A stretch of 8,194 nt of DNA from Oscillospiraceae bacterium (GTDB lineage Bacteria; Bacillota; Clostridia; Oscillospirales; Acutalibacteraceae), in the NCBI GenBank assembly GCA_003517915.1, contig DOZQ01000029.1, positions 1-8,194 of the forward strand. The letters are read 5' to 3'. The position numbers were made by a program, and so were the translations under genes. This document shows positions 1 through 6,559 of this stretch, piece after piece (the first letter of the stretch is position 1; each line of letters begins with the position of its first letter). The notes below the pieces were generated by a model. That model saw nothing but the letters and a program-made list of their open reading frames with translations. It was not told the DNA's origin and ran no database searches.

Positions 1-88
1 GGACGAGATCAACGCGTTTACCGGTAAGCTCGGCAGCATACCCGATATTCAGGTGAAGACCGCCATTTCAAAAAAAGAAATCGATTAA
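1..88 (+). CDS. C-terminal end of TM1266-family small regulator of the [FeFe]-hydrogenase system (partial)
   Basis: Only the last 28 codons and a TAA stop are inside the window; the start lies upstream. The visible tail, with FTGKLGSIPDIQVKTAISKK at its core, matches my memory of the C-terminus of the roughly 80-residue ACT-like proteins called 'iron-only hydrogenase system regulator' (TM1266 type, TIGR03959). Their typical end is a TGKLG...GV.VKTA.SKK pattern. The family name comes from co-occurrence with hydrogenase maturation genes; no DNA target or ligand is firmly known to me. The next gene is hydG in the same direction, 95 bases downstream, which fits this assignment well. No domain statement beyond the tail is possible from this fragment. 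Confidence 0.75.
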   Translation, partial: DEINAFTGKLGSIPDIQVKTAISKKEID

Positions 89-93
89 TAGGA

Positions 94-148
94 AAACCGG
101 CAAACCATGCGGGAGCGCACACTAAGCGCTCCCGCAAAAATCCGGTTT
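94..148 (+). other. Composite RNA hairpin between the TM1266-type gene and hydG
   Basis: A perfect 10-bp inverted repeat (109-118 with 126-135) encloses a 7-base loop, and T108-A136 adds one pair. An outer 7-bp stem (AAACCGG at 94-100 with CCGGTTT at 142-148) brackets it across an asymmetric internal loop. The inner stem is followed by AAAAA, not by a T-tract, so it does not look like a classical Rho-independent terminator on the + strand. It could be a processing or stability element, or a partial attenuator, setting the level of hydG-hydF relative to the upstream genes. The pairing is seen directly; the role is inferred. Confidence 0.6.
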
Positions 149-183
149 AACCATAGCCTGTATACAGAAATGAGGGAGACGCC

Positions 184-1560
184 ATGCCGGCGTTCATAGA
201 TAAAGCTTATATCGAAAATACTCTTGCGGGGGCGCAGAATGCCTCAGATGCCGAAATCACGCGTATCTTAGACAAGGCGGAGCGTTTTGAGGGGCTTACC
301 CACAAAGAGGTCGCCGTGCTGCTGAACCTGCGTGACGAAAAGCATACCGCGCGGATGTTTGAAATCGCGCATAAGATCAAACAACATATCTACGGCAACC
401 GCATTGTGCTGTTCGCACCGCTTTATGTCAGCGATTTTTGCGTTAACGGCTGCAAATACTGCGGCTATAACTGTACGCATGGCTTTGAGCGCCGCCGCCT
501 GAGCATGGATGAGGTGCGGGCGGAGGTAAGGCAGCTCGAAAGCATGGGACACAAGCGCCTTGCGCTCGAAGCGGGCGAGGACGATCTCAATTGCCCTCTG
601 TCATATATATTGGATGTTATAAAGACAATTTATGATATGAAATTTGAAAACGGAGAGATTCGCCGGGTCAATGTCAACATTGCCGCGACCAGCGAGGAAA
701 ACTACAAGCGGCTTCATGAGGCGGGCATCGGGACATATATTTTATTTCAGGAGACCTACCACGAACCGACCTACCGGGAGATGCACGTCTCGGGACCCAA
801 GGCCGACTATGAATATCACACTACCGCGTTCGACCGGGCCATGCGCGCCGGAATCGATGATGTGGGCGCGGGGGTTTTGTTCGGGCTGTACGACCCGAAA
901 TTTGAGGTTTTGGGACTTATGCTGCACAACGAGCATCTTGAAAAGGAATTCGGGGTGGGCTTTCACACTATCTCGGTTCCAAGGATACGCAGGGCAAAAG
1001 GCGCTGTGCAAACCGAATATCCCTATTCGGTCGACGACGAAACCTTTAAAAAGCTCGTGGCGGTTATCCGGCTGGCGGTGCCGTTTACCGGCATGATTAT
1101 TTCTACAAGAGAGAGCCTGACCATGAGAAAAGAGCTTATAAGGCTCGGTATTTCGCAGATGAGCGGCGGCTCAAGCGTTGAGGTGGGCGGATACACGGCG
1201 GCAAAGGGCGGCAGCGGCCAGTTCGAGGTGGCCGACGGGCGCGAAGCGTCCGACGTTGTCGGTTGGATAATGGATGAGGGGATGACCCCTAGCTTCTGCA
1301 CCGCATGTTACCGCAGCGGCCGCACAGGAGACCGCTTTATGTCGCTGGCCAAGACCGGCAACATAAAAAATGTCTGTTTGCCAAACGCGCTTATGACCCT
1401 TCAGGAATACGCCATGGACTACGGCGACGAGGAGTTTCGCAAAAAAGCCGCCGAAACCATTCGCCGGGAGCTTCCCGGAATTCTCAGTGATAAAATCCGC
1501 GTTAAGACAGCCGGGAATATAGAGCGCATCAAAAACGGTGAGCGCGACCTTTATATATAG
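184..1560 (+). CDS. hydG: [FeFe]-hydrogenase maturase HydG, radical SAM tyrosine lyase
   Basis: HydG cleaves L-tyrosine with S-adenosylmethionine to p-cresol and dehydroglycine, and from the latter makes the CO and CN- ligands of the hydrogenase H-cluster, released as an Fe(CO)2(CN) synthon. The 458-residue protein has the radical SAM CX3CX2C motif at C86, C90 and C93 (CVNGCKYC). Its C-terminal CX2CX22C motif at C372, C375 and C398 binds the auxiliary cluster, and this separates HydG from the thiamine enzyme ThiH, which lacks it. H261 in GFHTISVPRIR is a candidate ligand-site histidine near the 'dangler' iron, by family comparison. Length is near the usual 460-475. The start is set by GAGGGAG at 172-178 just before ATG 184. 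hydF follows after 14 bases, so the two are surely cotranscribed. No key residue is missing. Confidence 0.97.
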   Translation: MPAFIDKAYIENTLAGAQNASDAEITRILDKAERFEGLTHKEVAVLLNLRDEKHTARMFEIAHKIKQHIYGNRIVLFAPLYVSDFCVNGCKYCGYNCTHGFERRRLSMDEVRAEVRQLESMGHKRLALEAGEDDLNCPLSYILDVIKTIYDMKFENGEIRRVNVNIAATSEENYKRLHEAGIGTYILFQETYHEPTYREMHVSGPKADYEYHTTAFDRAMRAGIDDVGAGVLFGLYDPKFEVLGLMLHNEHLEKEFGVGFHTISVPRIRRAKGAVQTEYPYSVDDETFKKLVAVIRLAVPFTGMIISTRESLTMRKELIRLGISQMSGGSSVEVGGYTAAKGGSGQFEVADGREASDVVGWIMDEGMTPSFCTACYRSGRTGDRFMSLAKTGNIKNVCLPNALMTLQEYAMDYGDEEFRKKAAETIRRELPGILSDKIRVKTAGNIERIKNGERDLYI

Positions 1561-1574
1561 GCTGGAGGTATAAT

Positions 1575-2753
1575 ATGCAAGGAACGCCGAGAGCCATGCT
1601 GCGGCACGCCGCGATAACCGGCGGGACAAACGCGGGAAAATCCAGCCTGTTCAACGCCCTTTTGGGTCAAAGCGCGGCTATTGTTTCCGGCATGAGCGGT
1701 ACCACGACCGACCCTGTGATCAAATCGATGGAGCTTATTCCCTACGGGCCGGTCGCCTTTATAGATACGGCGGGGATGGACGATAAAACCCCGCTGGGCG
1801 GCATACGCATGGAAAAAACCAAAAGGATTTTAAGGCGCTGTGACCTTATAATCCATCTCACGGACGCGTCACGGGGTGAGCCCGACCCGCCTACGGCCGG
1901 GTATCCGGTAATAGAGGTGTTTTCAAAGGCCGACCTGCTGACAAGAGAGCGGCTGGCGGAGCTGCGGGAAAAGTATCCCGACGCGCTGTTTATGCGGCAG
2001 GGTAATAATAAAGATTTAGACGCGCTGAAGGCGCGCGTAATAGCCAAGCTTACCCTTTTGGATAAGGGCCGCGAGCAATCCCTGCTGGGCGGACTTCTTT
2101 CCGAGGGCGCCAAGCTCATGCTGGTCATCCCCGCCGACAGCGAGGCCCCGAAGGGGCGGCTGATTTTGCCGCAGTCGCGGCTTTTGCGGGAAGCGCTTGA
2201 CAGCAAAATGCTCTCGCTCGTCACCCGCGAAACTGAGCTTGAAAAAGCCCTTGCGGAGTATACTCCCGAGCTTGTGGTCACCGATTCTCAGGTGTTTGCC
2301 GAGGTTGATGCCGCGCTGCCGAAAAATATACCGCTTACTTCCTTTTCGATGCTGCTGGCCTTTCAAAACGGGGATTTTCAGGCGCTGCTAAACGGCGCGC
2401 GGCATATAGACAGCCTAAAGGACGGAGCACGAATCCTTATGCTGGAGGGCTGCACCCACAACCACACCCATGAGGATATAGGCCGGGTTAAAATCCCGGC
2501 GGCGCTAAAAAAACTCACTGGCAAGGAGTTTTACTTTACACACGTCTCCGGCTATGATTTTCCAGAGGATTTCGGGGATACCGCGCTTGTAATCCAGTGC
2601 GGCGGCTGTATGCTGGCCGACGCGGAAATAAAGCGCCGGATGTCGGCTTTAAAAGCCGCCGGACTGCCGGTCACCAACTACGGCATGACGCTGGCGCACT
2701 GCGCCGGAATTCTGGAGCGTGCGTCGGAAATATTCAATCTAAACGGTGAATAA
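1575..2753 (+). CDS. hydF: [FeFe]-hydrogenase maturation GTPase HydF
   Basis: HydF is the cytoplasmic scaffold that receives the products of HydG and HydE and passes the 2Fe subcluster to apo-hydrogenase. The 392-residue protein starts with a GTPase domain: P-loop GGTNAGKS at 16-23, switch-I SGTTTDP near 41-47, DTAG at 64-67, and SKAD at 117-120 where many GTPases have NKxD. The middle is a dimerisation region. The C-terminal cluster domain has CTH (C293, H295) followed by DIGRVKIP, then CGGC (C342, C345). The family motif is usually CxHx(46-53)HCxxC; here the residue before C342 is Q341 rather than His, and 45 residues separate H295 from it. The three cysteines are kept, so cluster binding is expected. 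ATG 1575 is preceded by TGGAGGT at 1563-1569. Length is slightly under the common 400-410. Confidence 0.95.
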   Translation: MQGTPRAMLRHAAITGGTNAGKSSLFNALLGQSAAIVSGMSGTTTDPVIKSMELIPYGPVAFIDTAGMDDKTPLGGIRMEKTKRILRRCDLIIHLTDASRGEPDPPTAGYPVIEVFSKADLLTRERLAELREKYPDALFMRQGNNKDLDALKARVIAKLTLLDKGREQSLLGGLLSEGAKLMLVIPADSEAPKGRLILPQSRLLREALDSKMLSLVTRETELEKALAEYTPELVVTDSQVFAEVDAALPKNIPLTSFSMLLAFQNGDFQALLNGARHIDSLKDGARILMLEGCTHNHTHEDIGRVKIPAALKKLTGKEFYFTHVSGYDFPEDFGDTALVIQCGGCMLADAEIKRRMSALKAAGLPVTNYGMTLAHCAGILERASEIFNLNGE

Positions 2754-2960
2754 ATTGGGATTTTAAAGGAAACGCCCCCATGTCGTTAAACCGGATACCG
2801 ATAAACCAAAAAATAGGGTGATAGTGTGGAGTCTTCTCTATGGATTTGTTTTTTGCCACTGTTTATAAGCTTCTGGATTATTTTTGACGGTAATCGTAAG
2901 GTAAAGCAAAGGCGCATTATGAACACAATTAAATATAACCGACAGAAAGGGCTGAGTAAA
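2754..2960. other. Intergenic stretch between hydF and the Sm-like gene; no clear gene or terminator
   Basis: About 207 bases without a convincing gene. I see no hairpin with a T-run after hydF, so readthrough into the next gene is possible. A TTGACG that could be a -35 box sits at 2884-2889, but nothing resembling TATAAT lies 16-18 bases downstream, so I do not call a promoter. The reading frame of the downstream small gene stays open back to GTG 2826 and would encode a hydrophobic N-terminus (near MESSLWICFLPLFISFWIIF). That stretch lacks a strong ribosome binding site and does not look like the small family's N-terminus, so I treat it as chance. Confidence 0.5.
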
Positions 2961-3179
2961 ATGAGCGAAATGATTCAGAACTTTATAGGTAAGGAATGTA
3001 TTATAACGACCATGAACGCCTCTGTTACAGGCAAAATTGAATCCGCCGAAGGGGGCTGGATTAAAATTCGTGCCCTTGACAAAAACGCAAACACTGAGAT
3101 AATCAATGTTGACTACATCATTCGCATTCAGGAATATCCACGTAATAAAAACGGCAAAAGAAAAGCTGCTATTTATTGA
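2961..3179 (+). CDS. Small Sm-like beta-barrel protein of unknown function
   Basis: This encodes a 72-residue protein, MSEMIQNFIGKECIITTM onward, ending KRKAAIY. The pattern 'FIGKECIITTM....TGKIESAEGGWIKIRAL...NTEIINVDYIIRIQEYP' alternates short beta strands with a conserved Gly in strand 2 and an acidic-Asn turn before an Ile-rich last strand. This resembles Sm/LSm folds such as Hfq. I recall a Firmicutes domain-of-unknown-function family of this size (possibly DUF6897) but cannot verify the name. The basic tail (RNKNGKRK) suggests contact with nucleic acid, by inference only. I chose ATG 2961 because AAAGGG at 2946-2951 lies 9 bases upstream and the family-like sequence starts there. ATG 2919, in frame, would add 14 residues. 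The gene sits between hydF and a radical SAM gene, both on the same strand, with the next start 59 bases downstream. Confidence 0.75.
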   Translation: MSEMIQNFIGKECIITTMNASVTGKIESAEGGWIKIRALDKNANTEIINVDYIIRIQEYPRNKNGKRKAAIY

Positions 3180-3224
3180 TGAAAAAAAGGCGTCTGTGAT
3201 GGCGTTTGACTATAAAATCAGCGA

Positions 3225-3231
3225 AAAGGAG
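3225..3231 (+). promoter_or_regulatory. Ribosome binding site that fixes the radical SAM gene start
   Basis: AAAGGAG lies 7 bases before ATG 3239. It decides against the upstream in-frame TTG at 3206, which has no comparable site and would add an 11-residue tail not expected in the family. Confidence 0.85.
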
Positions 3232-3238
3232 CGGATTC

Positions 3239-5098
3239 ATGCCTCGGTTTGATTTCGACAGACTTGTAAAAGATATACAAAAACCCGGTCGCTACGCCGG
3301 CGGCGAGCCGGGCATTATAATCAAAGATCCGCATGAAGCAGAACTCAGGTTCGCGTTTGCCTTCCCCGACACCTACGAAGTTGGCATGTCATATTTGGGC
3401 ATGAAGATTCTCTGCGGGCTGCTGAATAAAATCCCGGAGATATGGTGCGAACGGGTTTTTGCCCCCTGGCCGGATATGGAGCAGGCCATGCGGCGGCAGG
3501 GCGTGCCGCTGTTCGCGCTTGAAAGCCGGGATTTTATAAGGGATTTTGATATTATAGGCTTTTCTCTGCAATATGAGCTTTCATATACCAACGTTTTAAA
3601 TATGCTGGATTTGGCGGGAATCCCGCTACGGTCGGATGAACGCCGTGAGCTTAAAAATCTTGTAATCGCGGGTGGGCCGTGCGTCTGCAATCCCGAGCCT
3701 ATTGCCGATTTTATCGACCTGTTTTTACCCGGCGAGGGAGAAGAGGTACTGCCCGAGCTTACGGCGCTTTATCTCGAATGCAAGCGAAATGGGACAGATA
3801 AGCTAACCTTTTTAAAGGCGGCGGCTAAGCTGGAAGGGGTTTATGTTCCGTCGCTTTACAAGGCTTCTTATTTTGAGGACGGCAGGCTGAAATGCATAGA
3901 GCCGCTTTCGGAGGAAGCCCCGATGCCATGTAAAAAACGCATTATCCGGGATATGGACAAGGTGTATTATCCCGAAACTTTTGTGCTGCCTTATATAGAA
4001 ATAGTCCATGACCGCGCGGTTCAGGAGATATTCAGAGGCTGCATACGCGGCTGCCGGTTTTGTCAGGCGGGCTTTATCTACCGCCCGGTGCGTGAAAAAA
4101 GCAGCGGTGTCATAAACACGCAGGCAAGACGGCTGTGCGAAAGCACCGGATATGACGAGGTGTCGCTTTCCTCACTTTCTACCAGTGATTACAGCGAGAT
4201 GCAGCCTTTGCTCACCGAAATGCTGGGCTGGTCGGAAAAAGAAGGGGTGAGCATTTCACTGCCGTCGCTGCGCATCGACAACTTTCCGAAAGAGCTTATG
4301 GAAAAGGTTCAAAAGGTGCGTAAATCCTCACTCACCTTCGCGCCGGAGGCGGGAACCCAGCGCATGAGGGACGCCATAAACAAAAACATCACCGAAGAGG
4401 ATATTTTAAGCAGTTGTAAAATGGCTTTCGCGAACGGCTATACCGCAGTCAAGCTTTATTTTATGATAGGCCTGCCCGGAGAGACCGACGAGGATATTGA
4501 AGGCATCGCGGCGCTCGCCCAGAAAATAGTCGATCTTTACTACGCGAGTCCGGATAAGCCAAAGGGCAAGGCGGTAAAAATCTCGGTCGGGGTATCCTCC
4601 TTTGTGCCAAAGCCCTTTACCCCGTTTCAGTGGGAGCCGCAGGATACCAAACAGCGGCTGGCCGAAAAACAGGCGCTGCTTATCTCATGCATTAAAAGCC
4701 GCAAGATCAGTTTAAGCTGGCACGATGCGGGAACCAGCTTTCTCGAGGCAGTGTTTGCCAGAGGCGACCGCCGGCTCGGGGCGGTGCTCCAAAAAGCTTT
4801 TGAAAAGGGCTGCAAATTTGACGGCTGGGGCGAGTATTTTTTCCTTGAAAAATGGATGGAGGCGTTCGCAGAAACCGGCATAGATCCCGCGTTTTACGCG
4901 AACAGACGGCGTGAGCCGGACGAGACGCTGCCATGGGATCATATGGATTATTATGTGGACAAGCGGTATCTTTTAAGCGAATATCAAAAGAGCCTTGCGG
5001 CTTTGTGCACTAAAAATTGCCGGGAGGAATGCGGCGGCTGCGGTGCGGCCCGGCTGGAGGAGGGAATTTGTGTTGAGAGACGCGCGGATCTGGTTTGA
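3239..5098 (+). CDS. TIGR03960-family B12-binding-domain radical SAM protein, function unknown
   Basis: A 619-residue cytoplasmic protein. Residues about 35-180 form a B12-binding-like region (FPDTYEVGMSYLGMKIL, later IAGGPCVCNPEPIADFIDLF and PGEGEEVLPEL). A radical SAM domain follows with CX3CX2C at C268, C272 and C275 (CIRGCRFCQ), LTFAPEAGTQRMRDAINKN near 365-383, and GLPGETDEDI at 411-420. The C-terminus carries a cysteine group C590-X3-C594-X3-C598-X2-C601, plus C611, which may bind a second metal or cluster. This order and length match TIGR03960, a family often fused to or next to DUF2344. The reaction is not established to my knowledge; by analogy with B12-radical SAM enzymes it may alter an RNA, protein or cofactor. 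The start is ATG 3239 after AAAGGAG. The 3' end overlaps the DUF2344 gene, indicating coupled translation. Confidence 0.9.
   Translation: MPRFDFDRLVKDIQKPGRYAGGEPGIIIKDPHEAELRFAFAFPDTYEVGMSYLGMKILCGLLNKIPEIWCERVFAPWPDMEQAMRRQGVPLFALESRDFIRDFDIIGFSLQYELSYTNVLNMLDLAGIPLRSDERRELKNLVIAGGPCVCNPEPIADFIDLFLPGEGEEVLPELTALYLECKRNGTDKLTFLKAAAKLEGVYVPSLYKASYFEDGRLKCIEPLSEEAPMPCKKRIIRDMDKVYYPETFVLPYIEIVHDRAVQEIFRGCIRGCRFCQAGFIYRPVREKSSGVINTQARRLCESTGYDEVSLSSLSTSDYSEMQPLLTEMLGWSEKEGVSISLPSLRIDNFPKELMEKVQKVRKSSLTFAPEAGTQRMRDAINKNITEEDILSSCKMAFANGYTAVKLYFMIGLPGETDEDIEGIAALAQKIVDLYYASPDKPKGKAVKISVGVSSFVPKPFTPFQWEPQDTKQRLAEKQALLISCIKSRKISLSWHDAGTSFLEAVFARGDRRLGAVLQKAFEKGCKFDGWGEYFFLEKWMEAFAETGIDPAFYANRRREPDETLPWDHMDYYVDKRYLLSEYQKSLAALCTKNCREECGGCGAARLEEGICVERRADLV
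5056..5064 (+). promoter_or_regulatory. Ribosome binding site inside the radical SAM gene for DUF2344
   Basis: GGAGGAGGG lies 5 bases before GTG 5070 and 8 bases before TTG 5073. It is within the last codons of the radical SAM gene and supports a non-ATG start of the downstream gene here. The first in-frame ATG is much further in (5141) and would remove conserved N-terminal residues. Confidence 0.75.
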
Positions 5099-5732
5099 AA
5101 AACACGCCAAATACATCTCACACCTTGACCTCAACCGCTTTATGCTGCGCGCGGTTCGCAGGGCAAAGCTGCCGTTATGGGTGACCGAGGGCTTTAATCC
5201 CCACCCTTATATAAATTTCGCGCTGCCGCTTTCGCTTGGCTTTGAAAGCGAAAACGACTGCTTTGATGTGCGCATAACCGAGGATATGCCGGATGAAGAG
5301 CTGTGCGAAAGGCTGAGGGCGGTAATGCCGCCAGAAATCCCGGTCACCGGTATAAGCGCACCGGTTTACGCATTTAAAAAGATTGAATACGCGGCTTTTT
5401 CGCTGTTCTTTGAAAGTGAAGGCTCAATAGACGAGCTCGGCGGATTTTTAACCGGCGACACTATCCCGGTGCGGAAGATGGGCAAAAAGGCTCGCAAACA
5501 GCATAGCGAAGGTGAGCTTATTGATTTAATGGAATATGCAAAGCGGCTGGATTTTACCGCGCAGGGCGAATCGGCTGGTCGTGCGGATGTGATTTTGCCT
5601 GCGGGCAGCCGTCAGAACATCAACCCGCAGCTGCTTGTCACGGCGGCGGAGCAAACACTTGGCGGCGGGTTGTTTTGCAAAAGAATTCTGAGGAGCGCCT
5701 TGCTGCTGAATGATCTGTCCGCGTTTTGCTGA
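5070..5732 (+). CDS. DUF2344 (TIGR03936-type) protein, partner of the radical SAM protein
   Basis: A 220-residue protein beginning (M)LRDARIWFEKHAKYISHLD. It has the DUF2344 landmarks: FEK...YISHLDLNRFMLRAVRRAKLP at about 9-35, GFNPHPYINFALPLSLG at 41-57, and a later basic stretch GKKARKQHSEGELIDLMEY. The family's biochemical role is unknown. In many bacteria it is the C-terminal part of a fused TIGR03960-DUF2344 protein, so the two are likely one complex. The start is GTG 5070 (TTG 5073 is the alternative), giving a 29-base overlap with the radical SAM gene. In other Firmicutes this gene often lies beside RNase G and the ribosomal protein genes rplU-rpmA; those are absent here and a terminator follows at once. 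No membrane segment or metal-binding cysteine motif is visible. Confidence 0.88.
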   Translation: MLRDARIWFEKHAKYISHLDLNRFMLRAVRRAKLPLWVTEGFNPHPYINFALPLSLGFESENDCFDVRITEDMPDEELCERLRAVMPPEIPVTGISAPVYAFKKIEYAAFSLFFESEGSIDELGGFLTGDTIPVRKMGKKARKQHSEGELIDLMEYAKRLDFTAQGESAGRADVILPAGSRQNINPQLLVTAAEQTLGGGLFCKRILRSALLLNDLSAFC

Positions 5733-5751
5733 TAATTTGGGTATATACTCT

Positions 5752-5796
5752 AATCCGAGCCTTATGCGGTTAAAAAGGCTTCGGATTTTTGTTTTT
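5752..5796 (+). terminator. Rho-independent terminator after DUF2344
   Basis: AATCCGAGCCTT (5752-5763) pairs with AAGGCTTCGGATT (5775-5787) with one bulged T, and a T-rich tail TTTTTGTTTTT follows at 5786-5796. It lies 19 bases after the DUF2344 stop and separates that operon from the sigma-factor operon. Confidence 0.85.
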
Positions 5797-5834
5797 ATAA
5801 AGTATTATGAAGGAAAACCGATGCTAATCCTGTA

Positions 5835-5840
5835 TATAAT
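5835..5840 (+). promoter_or_regulatory. Candidate -10 box of the sigma/DUF4179 operon
   Basis: A perfect TATAAT lies about 60 bases before the sigma gene and just after the terminator, where a promoter is expected. The sequence 17 bases upstream is GGAAAA (5812-5817), a poor match to TTGACA. Either the promoter is weak, or the GGAAAAC stretch is a -35 element read by an ECF-type sigma, possibly the operon's own product. The last point is inference. Confidence 0.45.
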
Positions 5841-5902
5841 AGTGAAAGGCAAAATGATCATATTTGTTGCTTCAATCTAATAAGGGAAAGGTCGGTGGTC
5901 AC

Positions 5903-6559
5903 ATGCACAAAGAACAGGCCGCTTTGTACGGCGAAGGCTTTAGGCTCGGCGGAACGAAAAAAACGGCGGATTTTGCCGCCGATCAGAAAGACAGGCGGGA
6001 GCGGATGGAGGATTTAAAGCTCGTTGAAAAGCTGAAAAAAGGTGATACCCGCGCGCTTGACAAGCTTATGGGAAAATATACGGCCTACGCGGCGGCGATT
6101 ATAAAGCTTGTCGGAGGCTTCGCTTTTGGCAAAGAGGATGTGGAGGAGCTTACCGCGGACTGCTTTATAGAGCTTTGGAAACGCTCGGAGGAGTTCGAAA
6201 TGCAGGGGGATAGCCTAAAGCCCTATCTGGCCGCGATGGCGCGCAACAAGGCTAAAAATAAGCTGGAATCCTTAAAGCTCGCCCCTATTCCGCTGGAGGA
6301 GGATTTTATAGCGGACGGCTGCGATTTGTCCGGCGAGCTGGAGCGGGAGGAGCTTGCGGAGATTATAAAAGAATGCATTATGGAGCTGGATGAAACCGAC
6401 CGGAAAATTTTTGACCTGCGGTATTTTTATCTGCTCAAAACCCGCGAGATCGCCGAAGAGCTGAATATGAACCAAAAAACTGTTGAGACGCGGCTGATGC
6501 GCGGCCGCGACAAGCTCAGAGTTATCATGGCATGGAAAGGAGTTATGAAAGATGAATGA
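5903..6559 (+). CDS. Sigma-70 family (ECF-like) RNA polymerase sigma factor
   Basis: A sigma factor with only regions 2 and 4, directing RNA polymerase to a small regulon. In the 218-residue product, region 2 spans about 40-115 (LVEKLKKGDTRALDKLMGKY, EDVEELTADCFIELWKRSEEF, PYLAAMARNKAKNKL). Region 4 spans about 153-206 (LDETDRKIFDLRYFYLLKTREIAEELNMNQKTVETRLMRGRDKLR) with a helix-turn-helix at TREIAEELNMNQKTVETRL. The start is uncertain: ATG 5903 has a GGTGG only 4 bases upstream, whereas ATG 6005 would begin directly at MEDLKLVEKLKKGD, typical of the family, with a close CGGGAG at 5996-6001. The extra 34 residues are unlike a known domain. The gene overlaps the next by 8 bases (ATGAATGA), typical of a sigma factor and its regulator. 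Confidence 0.9.
   Translation: MHKEQAALYGEGFRLGGTKKTADFAADQKDRRERMEDLKLVEKLKKGDTRALDKLMGKYTAYAAAIIKLVGGFAFGKEDVEELTADCFIELWKRSEEFEMQGDSLKPYLAAMARNKAKNKLESLKLAPIPLEEDFIADGCDLSGELEREELAEIIKECIMELDETDRKIFDLRYFYLLKTREIAEELNMNQKTVETRLMRGRDKLRVIMAWKGVMKDE

Noticed and set aside
109..135. Hairpin before hydG as a Rho-independent terminator
   Set aside because: The stem is strong, but it is followed by AAAAATCC rather than a T-run, and hydG continues an expected operon. Kept as a structural element only.
1171..1629. A 152-codon open frame on the - strand, opposite the end of hydG and start of hydF
   Set aside because: It lies antisense to two firmly identified genes, has no recognisable domain, and is a typical shadow of G+C-biased coding sequence.
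2780..2821. A 13-codon open frame (ATG at 2780) with AAAGGA upstream, after hydF
   Set aside because: Very short, no recognisable composition or conserved pattern, and not placed as a leader peptide for a known attenuator.
2884..2889. TTGACG as a -35 box for the Sm-like gene
   Set aside because: No acceptable -10 hexamer at 16-18 bases spacing.
2826..2960. N-terminal extension of the Sm-like protein from GTG 2826, with a hydrophobic stretch
   Set aside because: Weak ribosome binding site, A+T-rich sequence without coding character, and the recognisable small protein starts at ATG 2961 with a better site.
3199..3252. A 17-codon open frame overlapping the radical SAM start
   Set aside because: No ribosome binding site of its own and the AAAGGAG inside it clearly serves ATG 3239; most likely chance.
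5854..5880. An 8-codon open frame (MIIFVASI) with AAAGG just upstream, in the sigma leader
   Set aside because: If the TATAAT at 5835-5840 is used, the transcript would begin at or inside its ribosome binding site. Too short to support as a gene.
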